42,589 nt of DNA from UBA12068 sp964452415 (GTDB taxonomy: Bacteria > Patescibacteriota > Minisyncoccia > Moranbacterales > GWC2-37-73). The notes below the pieces were generated by a model, which had not been told where the DNA came from, ran no database searches, and was given only the letters and a program-made list of their open reading frames with translations. Made by a program: the position numbers and the translations under genes. Positions 17,247 through 25,684 of the stretch are shown here, piece after piece; the first letter of the stretch is position 1; every line of letters starts with the position of its first letter. The DNA is taken from contig CAYVME010000006.1 in the NCBI GenBank assembly GCA_964452415.1, positions 1 to 42,589 on the forward strand. The letters are read 5' to 3'.

Positions 17247-17552
17247 AGCCTTTCAGTTGACATGCAATTTCGAACAAAATTGCTGCACCCCTAACATTAT
17301 CCCTGGCCCAATTTGGGATCTTTATTGGAATCAAAATTTCAGGCAAATGCCCAAAATAACAGCGGTCCTAGATCTGCAGTCTTAATTTTTAAACTGCTTC
17401 CAAGTATATACCCTGGGTGCTTTTTGTCAATCGAATTATACATATAAATAGCAATATTTGCTTTAAATAAAGCATTTTTATTAATAGGCTATTCTTCGAA
17501 ATGGCCAAGTGCTGTACAATGAGATTAATAATGCATTTTAGCCTAGCTATTG
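17247..17552. other. Long leader and promoter region of the LysM-CHAP gene
   Basis: No gene is seen. From the predicted start near 17396 to the TTG start codon there are about 150 bases of leader that contain short inverted repeats (for example CCCAAATTGGG and ATCCC/GGGAT pairs). I could not match it to a known riboswitch. The rest, up to the repeat element, is AT-rich spacer. Confidence 0.45.
17403..17430 (-). promoter_or_regulatory. LysM-CHAP gene promoter
   Basis: On the minus strand a perfect TTGACA (17425-17430), 16-base spacer, and TATACT (17403-17408). No TGN extension is present, unlike most promoters in the window. Confidence 0.65.
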
Positions 17553-17697
17553 CAGAATAAATTTTTTAAAAATACTTTCCTTGTTTGATTAAGCCCTTCT
17601 TTTCTCTAAAATTTTCCATTGATTGTGTCGAGTGAGGGAAAATTTTAGTTAGAAAATAAGGAGCGTCGAGGAGGATTTTTCAAAAAATTTCATTCTG
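17553..17697 (+). repeat. 145-bp inverted-repeat element, copy B
   Basis: Same element as copies A (6715) and C (23149), with the terminal arms CAGAATAAATTTTTT / AAAAAATTTCATTCTG and the internal CTAAAATTTTCC / GGGAAAATTTTAG stem. It ends 21 bases before the xerD-like ATG, so it forms most of that gene's upstream region. Confidence 0.88.
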
Positions 17698-17718
17698 CAA
17701 GAGCGACAATCAAAATTC

Positions 17719-18630
17719 ATGACTTTGCAAAAATTACTAATCGATTTCCTGGAATATCTGGAAGTTGAAAAAAATAGAAGTCAAAAAACTGTTGAGAATT
17801 ATCATCACTATCTCAAAAGGTTTTTGACTTGGGCCAAAATCTCCGATCCAAAAGAAATCACAGCTGATTTGGTCAGAAATTATCGCATCCATTTGAACAG
17901 ACTTACTGACGAGAAAGGCAATGAGCTCAAAAAAATAACTCAAAACTACCATGCCATCGCCATCAGAAGCTTTCTTAAATATCTTTCAAAGCGAGACATT
18001 GTCACACTTTCAGCTGAAAAAATTGAAGTTGGAAAAAATCCATCTCACGAAATTGAATTTCTTGATGGCGAAGAAGTTGAGAGACTTTTGCAATCAGCCT
18101 CAGCAAATGATCTCAAGAGCCTTCGCGACCGAGCGATTTTGGAACTTCTTTTTTCGGCGGGCCTGCGAGTTTCAGAGCTCATCAATGTCAACAGGGATCA
18201 AATCAATCTTACGCGACAAGAATTCAGTGTGCGTGGAAAGGGCGACAAGATCCGCATTGTTTTCATCTCAGACACTGCCAAAGATGCGCTTGAAAAATAT
18301 CTAGACAAAAGAATGGACATCGACAATGCCGTCTTCATTCGATTTTCCAAGAAGAAGGTGACGGAGAATCAGGACACGAAAAGACTCACTCCTCGAAGCA
18401 TTCAAAGAATCGTAAAATTTTATGCAGCCAAAGCTGGAATCGTCAAAGATGTTCATCCTCACACCCTGAGACACAGTTTTGCCACTGATCTGCTTGCAAA
18501 CGGAGCCGACATCAGAAGTGTCCAGACCATGCTTGGCCACTCCTCAATAACCACAACTCAAATCTACACTCACATCACAAACCAACAACTCAAGAGTGTG
18601 CACGAAAAATTCCACGGAAAAAGAAAATAG
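17719..18630 (+). CDS. xerD: Tyrosine recombinase of the XerC/XerD type
   Basis: Site-specific recombinase that resolves chromosome dimers at dif-type sites. The 303-residue protein has the N-terminal core-binding domain (about 1-90) and the catalytic domain with a full set of active-site residues: Arg150 (GLRVSEL), Lys174 (RGKGDK), His248 and Arg251 (HTLRHSFATDLL), His274 (LGHSSITTTQIYTH) and Tyr283. Length and motifs fit a housekeeping Xer protein rather than a phage integrase, although XerC, XerD or a lone Xer cannot be told apart here. No dif-like site was recognised. Copy B of the 145-bp repeat lies right before it. Confidence 0.92.
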   Translation: MTLQKLLIDFLEYLEVEKNRSQKTVENYHHYLKRFLTWAKISDPKEITADLVRNYRIHLNRLTDEKGNELKKITQNYHAIAIRSFLKYLSKRDIVTLSAEKIEVGKNPSHEIEFLDGEEVERLLQSASANDLKSLRDRAILELLFSAGLRVSELINVNRDQINLTRQEFSVRGKGDKIRIVFISDTAKDALEKYLDKRMDIDNAVFIRFSKKKVTENQDTKRLTPRSIQRIVKFYAAKAGIVKDVHPHTLRHSFATDLLANGADIRSVQTMLGHSSITTTQIYTHITNQQLKSVHEKFHGKRK

Positions 18631-18642
18631 CCAAGAAGCGTA

Positions 18643-18807
18643 TTTCCTTGTTTTTATTTTATGCACATTGCGAAGTGCGTAGGCAAAGCGCGAGTGATAA
18701 GCGTTAAGAAATTTTTGCGAGACGACTCGAGAGGTGCAGTAAAAATTTTAGCGAAGAGCGAAGAGCTTGCCCCAGCAACGAGCAGTGCAGAAAATAAAAA
18801 CAGGAAA
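18643..18807. repeat. 165-bp palindromic element between xerD and pcrA
   Basis: Outer arms TTTCCTTGTTTTTATTTTATGCAC (18643-18666; first 20 bases are the key part) and its near-complement at 18785-18807 differ by one mismatch and one indel. Inside, CGTTAAGAAATTTTTGC pairs imperfectly with GCAGTAAAAATTTTAGCG. It fills the convergent spacer and overlaps the pcrA stop region, so it may also work as a two-way terminator. Confidence 0.8.
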
Positions 18808-18809
18808 TG

Positions 18810-21077
18810 CTAACTATTTTTTTTCAAATTCGCATACTCCGCAGAAAGTCTCTTAATTCCTGCTTTCTTGAAGGCAACTGTGATCGTATCCTCAACAACC
18901 GAGATCACAAGTCCATCCCCAAAGATTTCATGGGAAACACGTTCCCCTCCCTTAAATATTGCACCACCCGAAGATCCATTTTTTCGACCAAAACCTGTGG
19001 ACTCTTTTTGTCTTTGCAAAAGATTTTCAAAAACTTTTTGTTCATTTTCACGATACGAATTTTTCTTCATCAGTTTTTCAGGAATATCATCCAAAAATCT
19101 TGATGGGCTGTTCATCTGAGTTGAACCGAACAAAGTTCTTTGACGAGTAAACAAAAGGTATATTTTTTCTTTAGCTCGAGTGAGTCCAACATACATCAAG
19201 CGTCTCTCTTCTTCCATTTCCGCAGCCGAAAGCAAACTTCGAGAATGTGGCAAGATTCCTTCTTCAAGCCCAACAATGAAAACGACTGGGAATTCCAAGC
19301 CCTTGGCGCTGTGCAATGTCATCAAATGAACCGCGTCTTGATTTTGATCAACATTATCCGCATCTGATGCCAAGGCCACCTCTTCCAAGAAAGCACTAAG
19401 CAAATCTTCATAGTCCTCTTTCATTTCATCATATTTTTTGGCAACAGAAATAAGCTCTCGAACATTTTCACTTCGCATCTCACCTTCTGAGCCATCAGCC
19501 GAAAGCATTTTTTCATAGCCACTCTCTTGAAAAACTTTCTCAATAAAATCAGACAAGGAAATTCTTTTCTGCACATCTTTCATTCTCTTGATGAATTCTG
19601 AAAATTTCACAATCGCATCTATCTTGGAAGCAACCAGCTTATTTTTTTCAGAAGCTGCACTCAAAATTTGAGCTTGTGATCCTGTCTCAATGAAATCAAG
19701 GCCAGCTCGGCGCGAAATCTCAATCCACTTTCTCAAGGTCACATCACCAATGTTTCTTTTTGGTTCGTTGATTGCGCGCTCAAGTGAAATCATGTCAGTT
19801 GGATTTGAAATCAAGCGAAGATAGGCCACGATATCCTTAACTTCTTTTCGTTGATAGAATTTGATTCCACCAATAATGCGATACGGGATTGATCTTTTCA
19901 AAAAAACTTCTTCGATTGTTCTGGATTGCGCATTGGTTCGATACAAAATTACAAATTTTCCAAAGGTCCCGCCTCGNNNNNNNNNNNNNNNNNNNNAGGC
20001 GAGTCCATTATTTGTATTTCTAATTTCACTAGCAATAAACTCAGCTTCGTCTCTTTCATCGGCCGCTTCAAACGAGGTCACCAAGTGTCCCTCTTCTTTT
20101 TCTGTCCAAAGATTTTTGTCTTTGCGATTGATGTTCTTTGAAATCACACCATACGCCGCATCCAGAATCACCTGACTTGAACGATAATTTTGTTCCAAAT
20201 GAATCACCTTAGCTTCGGCATAGTCTTTTTCAAAATTCAAAATGTTCTTGATATCAGCTCCGCGAAACTTATAAATACTTTGCCAGTCATCTCCCACCAC
20301 GCAAAGATTGCGATGCTTGCTGGCCAAAAAATTAATCAGCAAATATTGTGCGCGGTTGGTGTCCTGATACTCATCCACCATGATGTATTGAAATTGATTC
20401 TGATATTTTTCCAACACTTTTGGAAAATTTTTGAAAAGTGAAACGGTGAACATGATGATGTCATCGAAATCAAGTCCGTTATTTTCCTTCAGGCGTGTTT
20501 GATATAGTTTGTAGCATTTTGCCACCACTTCCTCATAATATCCATGTGACTGCAATTCGAATTGCTCGGGAGTCATCAATTCATTCTTGGCTTTGCTAAT
20601 CGCAGCCAAAATCGCGCGAGGAGCAAATTGTTGAGGATCAATCTCCAATTCCTTCAAAATTCGCTTGATCAAAATTTGCTGATCCTGATCATCCACAATA
20701 TGAAATGTTTTGGCATATCCCAAGACTTCAATCTCGCTTCGAAGAATTTTGGAGCATATTGCATGGAAAGTTCCCACTGTTGGCAGGTCAGCATTGCCAT
20801 ACAAGCTGTATTTGTAACCTGCATCGGCTGTTGGATGAAGAATCTTCATGATCCTCTCTCTCATTTCTCCTGCTGCCTTATTGGTGAAAGTCACAGCCAA
20901 AATATTTCTAGCTGGAACCATGTAATGTTTGATCAAATATGCCACGCGGTGCGTCAATGTCTTTGTTTTTCCTGATCCTGCTCCAGCAATCAAAAGCATC
21001 GGCCCCTTGGCCGTGATAACCGCCTCTCTTTGTTGATCATTAAGTCCTTCTAAAATATCCATAAAAGTTTTCTTCAT
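18810..21077 (-). CDS. pcrA: UvrD/PcrA-family superfamily 1 DNA helicase (contains an assembly gap)
   Basis: ATP-dependent 3'-5' helicase for repair and replication. About 755 residues. Visible motifs: Walker A AGAGSGKT (31-38), TFTNKAAGEMRERI, the DEYQDTN Walker B region, VGDDWQSIYKFRGAD, LEQNYRSS, LMTLHSAKGLEFP and VGLTRAKEKIYL. A run of 20 N (19977-19996) interrupts the sequence just before the FVILYRTNAQSR motif; the frame continues across it, but the true gap length is unknown. The ATG at 21077 is preferred over a GTG six bases upstream because GGGAG lies five bases before it. That Shine-Dalgarno sequence is part of a palindromic repeat. Confidence 0.94.
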   Translation of the reverse strand: MKKTFMDILEGLNDQQREAVITAKGPMLLIAGAGSGKTKTLTHRVAYLIKHYMVPARNILAVTFTNKAAGEMRERIMKILHPTADAGYKYSLYGNADLPTVGTFHAICSKILRSEIEVLGYAKTFHIVDDQDQQILIKRILKELEIDPQQFAPRAILAAISKAKNELMTPEQFELQSHGYYEEVVAKCYKLYQTRLKENNGLDFDDIIMFTVSLFKNFPKVLEKYQNQFQYIMVDEYQDTNRAQYLLINFLASKHRNLCVVGDDWQSIYKFRGADIKNILNFEKDYAEAKVIHLEQNYRSSQVILDAAYGVISKNINRKDKNLWTEKEEGHLVTSFEAADERDEAEFIASEIRNTNNGLAXXXXXXXRGGTFGKFVILYRTNAQSRTIEEVFLKRSIPYRIIGGIKFYQRKEVKDIVAYLRLISNPTDMISLERAINEPKRNIGDVTLRKWIEISRRAGLDFIETGSQAQILSAASEKNKLVASKIDAIVKFSEFIKRMKDVQKRISLSDFIEKVFQESGYEKMLSADGSEGEMRSENVRELISVAKKYDEMKEDYEDLLSAFLEEVALASDADNVDQNQDAVHLMTLHSAKGLEFPVVFIVGLEEGILPHSRSLLSAAEMEEERRLMYVGLTRAKEKIYLLFTRQRTLFGSTQMNSPSRFLDDIPEKLMKKNSYRENEQKVFENLLQRQKESTGFGRKNGSSGGAIFKGGERVSHEIFGDGLVISVVEDTITVAFKKAGIKRLSAEYANLKKNS
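19977..19996. other. Assembly gap (20 N)
   Basis: Twenty undetermined bases inside the helicase gene. The flanks CGCCT (left) and AGGCG (right) are complementary, so a hairpin may have blocked assembly. Confidence 0.99.
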
Positions 21078-21084
21078 TATCACT

Positions 21085-21105
21085 CCCTCTCCTTCCGGGA
21101 GAGGG
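21085..21105. repeat. GC-rich palindromic repeat next to the pcrA start
   Basis: CCCTCTCC (21085-21092) pairs with GGAGAGGG (21098-21105), followed on the plus strand by CTGGGGTGAGGGTG. This type of sequence resembles REP-like intergenic palindromes seen in many bacterial genomes. On the minus strand its arm provides the GGGAG before the pcrA ATG. Confidence 0.75.
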
Positions 21106-21137
21106 CTGGGGTGAGGGTGAATTTATTTTTTATTGTC

Positions 21138-21159
21138 ATTCCGGCCCCTGAGCCGGAAT
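21138..21159. repeat. GTCATTCC-type palindromic repeat
   Basis: ATTCCGGC (21138-21145) pairs perfectly with GCCGGAAT (21152-21159) around the loop CCCTGA, in the context GTC...CTAG. It resembles the ATTCC/GGAAT palindromes scattered in intergenic DNA of many bacteria. It is much more GC-rich than its surroundings. Confidence 0.7.
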
Positions 21160-21256
21160 CTAGTATTATTTTTCAGCTAACCCATTGTACCATAACAACA
21201 TCAAAAAAACAGTGATATTCAATACCGCTATTTTTTCTTATTTCCATTGCAAGTAG

Positions 21257-22060
21257 CTATAAAATCTCAACCAGTTTCTTCCAATCCTCAACTCCCAGCT
21301 CTTGCGCTCGGGTGTTGGCGGCAAATCCAATTGAAAAAAGTGCATCTTCAATATGCTTTTTATCAAGTTGCAAGCTGTTGGCAAGGTTATTGATCAAGGT
21401 TTTTCTTTTGGCGGAAAATCCCGATTTCACGACTCGGAAGAATTTTTTTGTTTCTTCAGCACTTGGCTGCTCGTCTTTGATGTTTCTTGAAATGTGAATG
21501 ATTGCGCTGTCCACTTTTGGCATCGGCTCAAATGATTCTTTGAAAACTGTGAAAAGAAAAAGTGCTCTCGCATAATATTGAACGCTCACAGCCAAGATGC
21601 TCATCTCGCCAGGTTTGGCACAAATTCTCTCAGCAACTTCTTTTTGAACCATGAACATAACTTCGGTTGGCGGAATTTTTGTCTCCAAGAACAAACGAAT
21701 GATTGGCGCCGTGATGTAATATGGGATGTTGGCAACCACCTTGTAACTCGTTGCATTGTTATCTTTGAGTTGCTTCTCCATCAATGCTGGCAGATTCAAT
21801 TTCAAAATATCATCATGGATAATTTCAACATTCTTATCTCCCACGAATTTGGTATGCAATGGCTCAATCAATCTGTCATCCAGTTCAATCGCAATGACCT
21901 TCTTGCACACGCCAGCCAAAAGCTCGGTCAATGCCCCCTGCCCTGGACCAACTTCAACCACCACATCATCCGAAGACAAATTTGCAGACTTAATAATCCG
22001 GCCCAACACCTCAGCATCCTTCAAGAAATTTTGACCCAATGACTTTTTAGCTTTCAACAT
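21257..22060 (-). CDS. rsmA: 16S rRNA (adenine1518-N6/adenine1519-N6)-dimethyltransferase
   Basis: Dimethylates two adjacent adenines in helix 45 of 16S rRNA during small-subunit maturation. The 267-residue protein begins with the family N-terminus KSLGQNFLKD, has the SAM-binding motif EVGPGQG (36-42), the acidic ribose-binding AIELD (57-61), HDD and the catalytic NIPYY (111-115), then the C-terminal helical domain with FEPMPKVDSAI. Also called KsgA. Length and motifs are normal. It lies between the G5/RlpA gene and pcrA on the same strand. Confidence 0.96.
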   Translation of the reverse strand: MLKAKKSLGQNFLKDAEVLGRIIKSANLSSDDVVVEVGPGQGALTELLAGVCKKVIAIELDDRLIEPLHTKFVGDKNVEIIHDDILKLNLPALMEKQLKDNNATSYKVVANIPYYITAPIIRLFLETKIPPTEVMFMVQKEVAERICAKPGEMSILAVSVQYYARALFLFTVFKESFEPMPKVDSAIIHISRNIKDEQPSAEETKKFFRVVKSGFSAKRKTLINNLANSLQLDKKHIEDALFSIGFAANTRAQELGVEDWKKLVEIL

Positions 22061-22102
22061 ATTTTTTATAATTTTCAGATAAATATCCTTACTGTTTTAT
22101 AA

Positions 22103-23071
22103 TTAGTTCGTTATCACTTCCATTTTCACATTCACCACCCCAGCGCCAACGGAGGCAATCTTGGCAAACGCAACTTTATCAAGATCAATGATGCGTCCAT
22201 TTCCAAATGGTCCACGGTCATTGATTTTCACAATCACTGATTTACCATTTTCCGTGTTTGTCACTCTAACATAACTTCCCATTGGAAGCCAGGGATTGGC
22301 TGCAGCCATGGTTCCTGTCCAAGCATACCAACTGGCAACTCCAGTGTGAACTTTGCCAACTTTCACCATTGTCCCTTGCGTCACAATTTCATCCACAGGA
22401 TCTTTTGTAATGTTGCTTTCCAAAATTTTTCTTGAAATTTCCTTTCCGTCATTGAAAACCACTTTGTATTTCACTTCCTTAATGCCAACTTCTCCTTTTT
22501 GGGTCACTTTTTTCACTCTCCATCCAAGCTTATCATCCTCATTTGAAACTATCTTGAAGTCAATATCGACATTTTTTATTTCTTCTTTTATCAAGACATG
22601 CGTAACTGTGACCAGCGTTCCGTCTTTCACCAAAGACTCTCTGTCGGGAACTGTGATATCATCCTGATCCAATTCTATCTTTTTATCCTCCCAAATGGCC
22701 TCTTGGATTGTTTTTTGCAAAGTAAAAATGTCACTTGTCTTTCCTCCCTCTTTTACTGTAATTTTTTTTGCCCTATGAATGATGATTTTTGAACCTGAAA
22801 AAATCTTTTCGTTCTTGTCAGGAAAAACAACATCCTTATCCCTTAAGTTAATTTTTTTTTCATTCAAAAATTCCTGCACTGTTTGAGCATTCGTCAAAGA
22901 CTCAAAAAGCATTCCTTCATCCTGAAAAGAAATTCTTTTTTCAGCTTTTCCAAAATCAAGGTTCTGAGCTTGAACTTTCTGAGCAGAAAAACTTGCACAG
23001 AAAAAAAATACTGCAAGCAAATACAGAAATTTTTGGGATTTTTTGTTTTTTTGAAAAAATTTTTTCATCAA
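22103..23071 (-). CDS. Secreted G5 / RlpA-like double-psi beta-barrel wall protein
   Basis: Extracytoplasmic cell-wall protein. The 322-residue protein has an N-terminal signal (about 1-36), one or two DUF348-type ubiquitin-like units (about 58-160), a G5-like domain with TQKGEVGIKEVKYKVVFNDG (about 185-240) and a C-terminal RlpA/double-psi beta-barrel domain (about 242-322) with GVASWYAW, GSYVRVTNTENGKSV and the conserved acidic motif NDRGPFGNGRIIDLD. Domain order is like resuscitation-promoting YabE-type proteins, with an RlpA-like catalytic domain in place of the 3D domain. Peptidoglycan cleavage is likely from the family, not shown. Confidence 0.88.
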   Translation of the reverse strand: MMKKFFQKNKKSQKFLYLLAVFFFCASFSAQKVQAQNLDFGKAEKRISFQDEGMLFESLTNAQTVQEFLNEKKINLRDKDVVFPDKNEKIFSGSKIIIHRAKKITVKEGGKTSDIFTLQKTIQEAIWEDKKIELDQDDITVPDRESLVKDGTLVTVTHVLIKEEIKNVDIDFKIVSNEDDKLGWRVKKVTQKGEVGIKEVKYKVVFNDGKEISRKILESNITKDPVDEIVTQGTMVKVGKVHTGVASWYAWTGTMAAANPWLPMGSYVRVTNTENGKSVIVKINDRGPFGNGRIIDLDKVAFAKIASVGAGVVNVKMEVITN

Positions 23072-23148
23072 CAGATTCTTTATTTATATTTTTTACGAAC
23101 TTGTTTTCTCTTGAGACAATTTAATAACATCCAAAAAATAAATTTGAG

Positions 23149-23294
23149 CAGAATAAATTTTTTAAAAATACTTTCCTTGCTTAAGTAAGACCTTATTTTC
23201 CCTAAAATTTTCCATTGATTGTGCCCCGTGAGATGAAAATTTTAGTTAGAAAATAAGGAGCGTCGAGGAGGATTTTTCAAAAAATTTAATTCTG
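23149..23294 (+). repeat. 145-bp inverted-repeat element, copy C
   Basis: Third copy, 146 bp, slightly more diverged than A and B (for example ATTGTGCCCCGTGAGATG in the loop region) but with intact terminal arms and central stem. It lies between comM and the G5/RlpA gene. Confidence 0.87.
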
Positions 23295-23317
23295 TGAGAA
23301 TTTATCTTCATTGCCTC

Positions 23318-24844
23318 CTACTCAGTTTTAAACCTATATTGGATCGCTTCTGCAATATGCATCTGATCTATCTTTTCACTATTTGCCAAATCAGCAATCG
23401 TTCGCGCAATCTTAATTATTCGGTGATATCCTCTAGCGCTGAGTTTCAATGAGCTAACAGCACTCCGCAAAAGATCCTGACATTCCTCATCGAGATGACA
23501 AAATGTTTTGATCTGATCGGATGACATTTCACTATTTGAAATGATCGGCAAATCCGCAAATCTCTTTTGTTGAATCTCTCTTGCTCCCTCAACCCTGTTT
23601 CTGATTTGCTCACTTGATTCTTCTTTGCCATCTGATTGCAACTTTTCAAAACTGAGTCGTGGAACTTCGATGTGCAAATCAATTCTGTCCATGATTGGTC
23701 CTGAAATTTTTTGTTGGTATCTGATGATTTGAGAAGGCGTGCAAGTGCAAGTTCTTTCTTGATCAGTTGCCATTCCACAAAAGCATGGGTTCATCGCTGC
23801 CACCAAAATGAAACGAGCCGGAAAATGAAGCGAGCCCTTTGCCCTTGAGATTGTTATCATACCATCCTCAAGTGGCTGGCGCAAATTCTCCAGAACACTT
23901 TTTGGAAATTCTGCAAACTCATCCAAAAACAAAACCCCTCGATGCGCCAAGCTGATTTCCCCAGGTTTTGGATATGTCCCACCACCAATCAAAGACACGC
24001 TGCTCGCGCTGTGATGTGGCGATCGATATGGCCTAATTGTCACCAAAGATTGACCTTTGTGCAATTTTCCAGCCACTGAAAATATTTTGGTAATCTCCAA
24101 GGATTCGTTGAGCGTTAATTTGGGCAAAATTGTTGGCATGGCTTTGGCAAGTAATGTTTTTCCTGATCCTGGAGGACCATTAAGAATGACATTGTGCCCG
24201 CCAGCTGCTGCAATCTCGAGAGCTCTTTTGGCATGTTGCTGACCTTGAATGTGTGCCATGTCATTAATATGCTGAGCTGAAAGAAAAAGTTCTTCACCTT
24301 CAATACTCGGGAAATATGCAATGTGCTTATTTCCAGAAAAGTGATCCGCCAGTGCATACAAAGTGTCCACTGGCACAATATTAATCCCTTTCACCACGCT
24401 AGCTTCAGCTGCATTTTCAGCAGGAACATACAATTCTCTAAAACCTTTTTCTTTGGCCAAGAGTGCAATTGGCAAAATTCCTTGAATTGAACGGACTCGA
24501 CCATCCAAAGAAAGTTCACCAACAACCATTTTTCCATTGAAATCAAGTTGCAACTGTTTTGTGGCCAGCAAAATTCCAATTGCAACCGGCAAATCATAAA
24601 TCGGACTTGCTTTTGGCAAATCCGCAGGAGCAAGATTAACAGTAATCCTTCCGCATTGATGCGGAGGTTTAAAACCAGAATTTTTGATTGCGCTGCTCAC
24701 GCGATCACGGGATTCCTTGATTGAAGTGTCTGCCAAGCCGACAATATTGAAAGCATGAAGACCCGCGCCCAAGACATCAACCTCAACCTCAACAACCTCC
24801 CCGTCAAGTCCAATGGTTGCCGCCGAAAATATCTTTGAAGACAT
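23318..24844 (-). CDS. comM: ComM/YifB-family Mg-chelatase-like AAA+ ATPase
   Basis: In transformable bacteria ComM is a branch-migration helicase that helps integrate imported single-stranded DNA. The 508-residue protein has the N-terminal ChlI/Lon-like domain (about 20-170), the AAA+ Mg-chelatase domain with Walker A GPPGSGKT (223-230) and Walker B GVLFLDEF, the zinc-ribbon-like Cys cluster NPCFCG...CTCTP, and the C-terminal domain with SARGYHRIIKIARTIADL. Full length. It directly follows the second secretion locus, which fits an idea of DNA uptake, but the family is widespread and this is only suggestive. Confidence 0.95.
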   Translation of the reverse strand: MSSKIFSAATIGLDGEVVEVEVDVLGAGLHAFNIVGLADTSIKESRDRVSSAIKNSGFKPPHQCGRITVNLAPADLPKASPIYDLPVAIGILLATKQLQLDFNGKMVVGELSLDGRVRSIQGILPIALLAKEKGFRELYVPAENAAEASVVKGINIVPVDTLYALADHFSGNKHIAYFPSIEGEELFLSAQHINDMAHIQGQQHAKRALEIAAAGGHNVILNGPPGSGKTLLAKAMPTILPKLTLNESLEITKIFSVAGKLHKGQSLVTIRPYRSPHHSASSVSLIGGGTYPKPGEISLAHRGVLFLDEFAEFPKSVLENLRQPLEDGMITISRAKGSLHFPARFILVAAMNPCFCGMATDQERTCTCTPSQIIRYQQKISGPIMDRIDLHIEVPRLSFEKLQSDGKEESSEQIRNRVEGAREIQQKRFADLPIISNSEMSSDQIKTFCHLDEECQDLLRSAVSSLKLSARGYHRIIKIARTIADLANSEKIDQMHIAEAIQYRFKTE

Positions 24845-24890
24845 AGGATTACAAATTTCTAGTTTCTAAAAAATTTCTATTCAAAGCAAA

Positions 24891-25580
24891 CTAAGCTGCC
24901 ATTTCTTCATTATTCTTCTCATGATTATCTGCGGATCTTTCTTTAGGTGCATTTTTTCTTTCCAATAATGTCAAATAATAGATCACCGCTACTGTTAGGG
25001 ATTCTATTGGAAAAAAATCAATTCCCGGTATTGAATCGGCAATTCCACCACCAATCAACACTAAACCTTTTTTAATAAGAGAACTTGCCATTCCTCTCTT
25101 ACTGTTAGAGTTAACCAATAACAACATCATAAAAATAAAGATCGAGCAGAGAATCGAAAAAAGCACCGCCAAGATAATTGTTGGTCCCGCTATAAAATCC
25201 AATAAATCTTTCAGGAGAGCACCGCCAAAAGCCGCGACGAAAGGCATGTCAGCCATTAGATTTATCTGTTTTCCAAGAGACAGTGCGTCCTTGGCAAGTG
25301 AAAGCGCCGCCACAGGTGATCCAGCTGCAGCACCGGCAACATTTTTTGCTGTTTTTGCAATATCTTTTACTGATTCTATTTCACTCTTGATGCCACCTCC
25401 AGAACTATTTTTTCGTGCCTCCTCAAGCCTTTCTGCATGATTATCAGTTGATCCATTTTTCGGCACATTAAATTGCCCAGGGCTTTGCAATTGATTAGCT
25501 CCGGAAAGCTTTTCATTGCCCTGGCTTCTCGCCTCACCTGACTCATATGAATACTTCCTGGCAGTATTTTCTCCAGCCAT
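24891..25580 (-). CDS. Unknown membrane protein of the second secretion locus
   Basis: I do not recognise this family. With the ATG at 25580 it has 229 residues. The N-terminal 80 residues are hydrophilic and rich in Asn, Ser, Gly and Glu; an Ala-rich helical stretch follows (about 75-125); then two or three membrane segments (about 127-155 and 170-205), and a charged Lys/Glu/Asn tail. A TTG seven codons upstream (25601) is also in frame. It follows the VirB4 gene and is probably co-transcribed, so an accessory membrane role is inferred. Confidence 0.65.
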   Translation of the reverse strand: MAGENTARKYSYESGEARSQGNEKLSGANQLQSPGQFNVPKNGSTDNHAERLEEARKNSSGGGIKSEIESVKDIAKTAKNVAGAAAGSPVAALSLAKDALSLGKQINLMADMPFVAAFGGALLKDLLDFIAGPTIILAVLFSILCSIFIFMMLLLVNSNSKRGMASSLIKKGLVLIGGGIADSIPGIDFFPIESLTVAVIYYLTLLERKNAPKERSADNHEKNNEEMAA

Positions 25581-25639
25581 ACAATCAAAAACAATATTCA
25601 ACAGACAGTATTCAAAAGAATTTTAAACTTGATTGAAAA

Positions 25640-25679
25640 TCAAGATTTTTGAAAATTGAAAATTGAAAATTGAAAATTA
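25640..25679. repeat. 7-bp tandem repeat after virB4
   Basis: Four to five units of TTGAAAA with period 7 lie in the spacer between the VirB4 gene and the next gene. Low-complexity; no function is visible. Confidence 0.7.
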
Positions 25680-25684
25680 ACGCA

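Noticed and set aside
17719..18630. Integrase of a prophage or integrative element
   Set aside because: No phage genes, no attachment site at a tRNA, and the sequence and length fit a housekeeping Xer recombinase.
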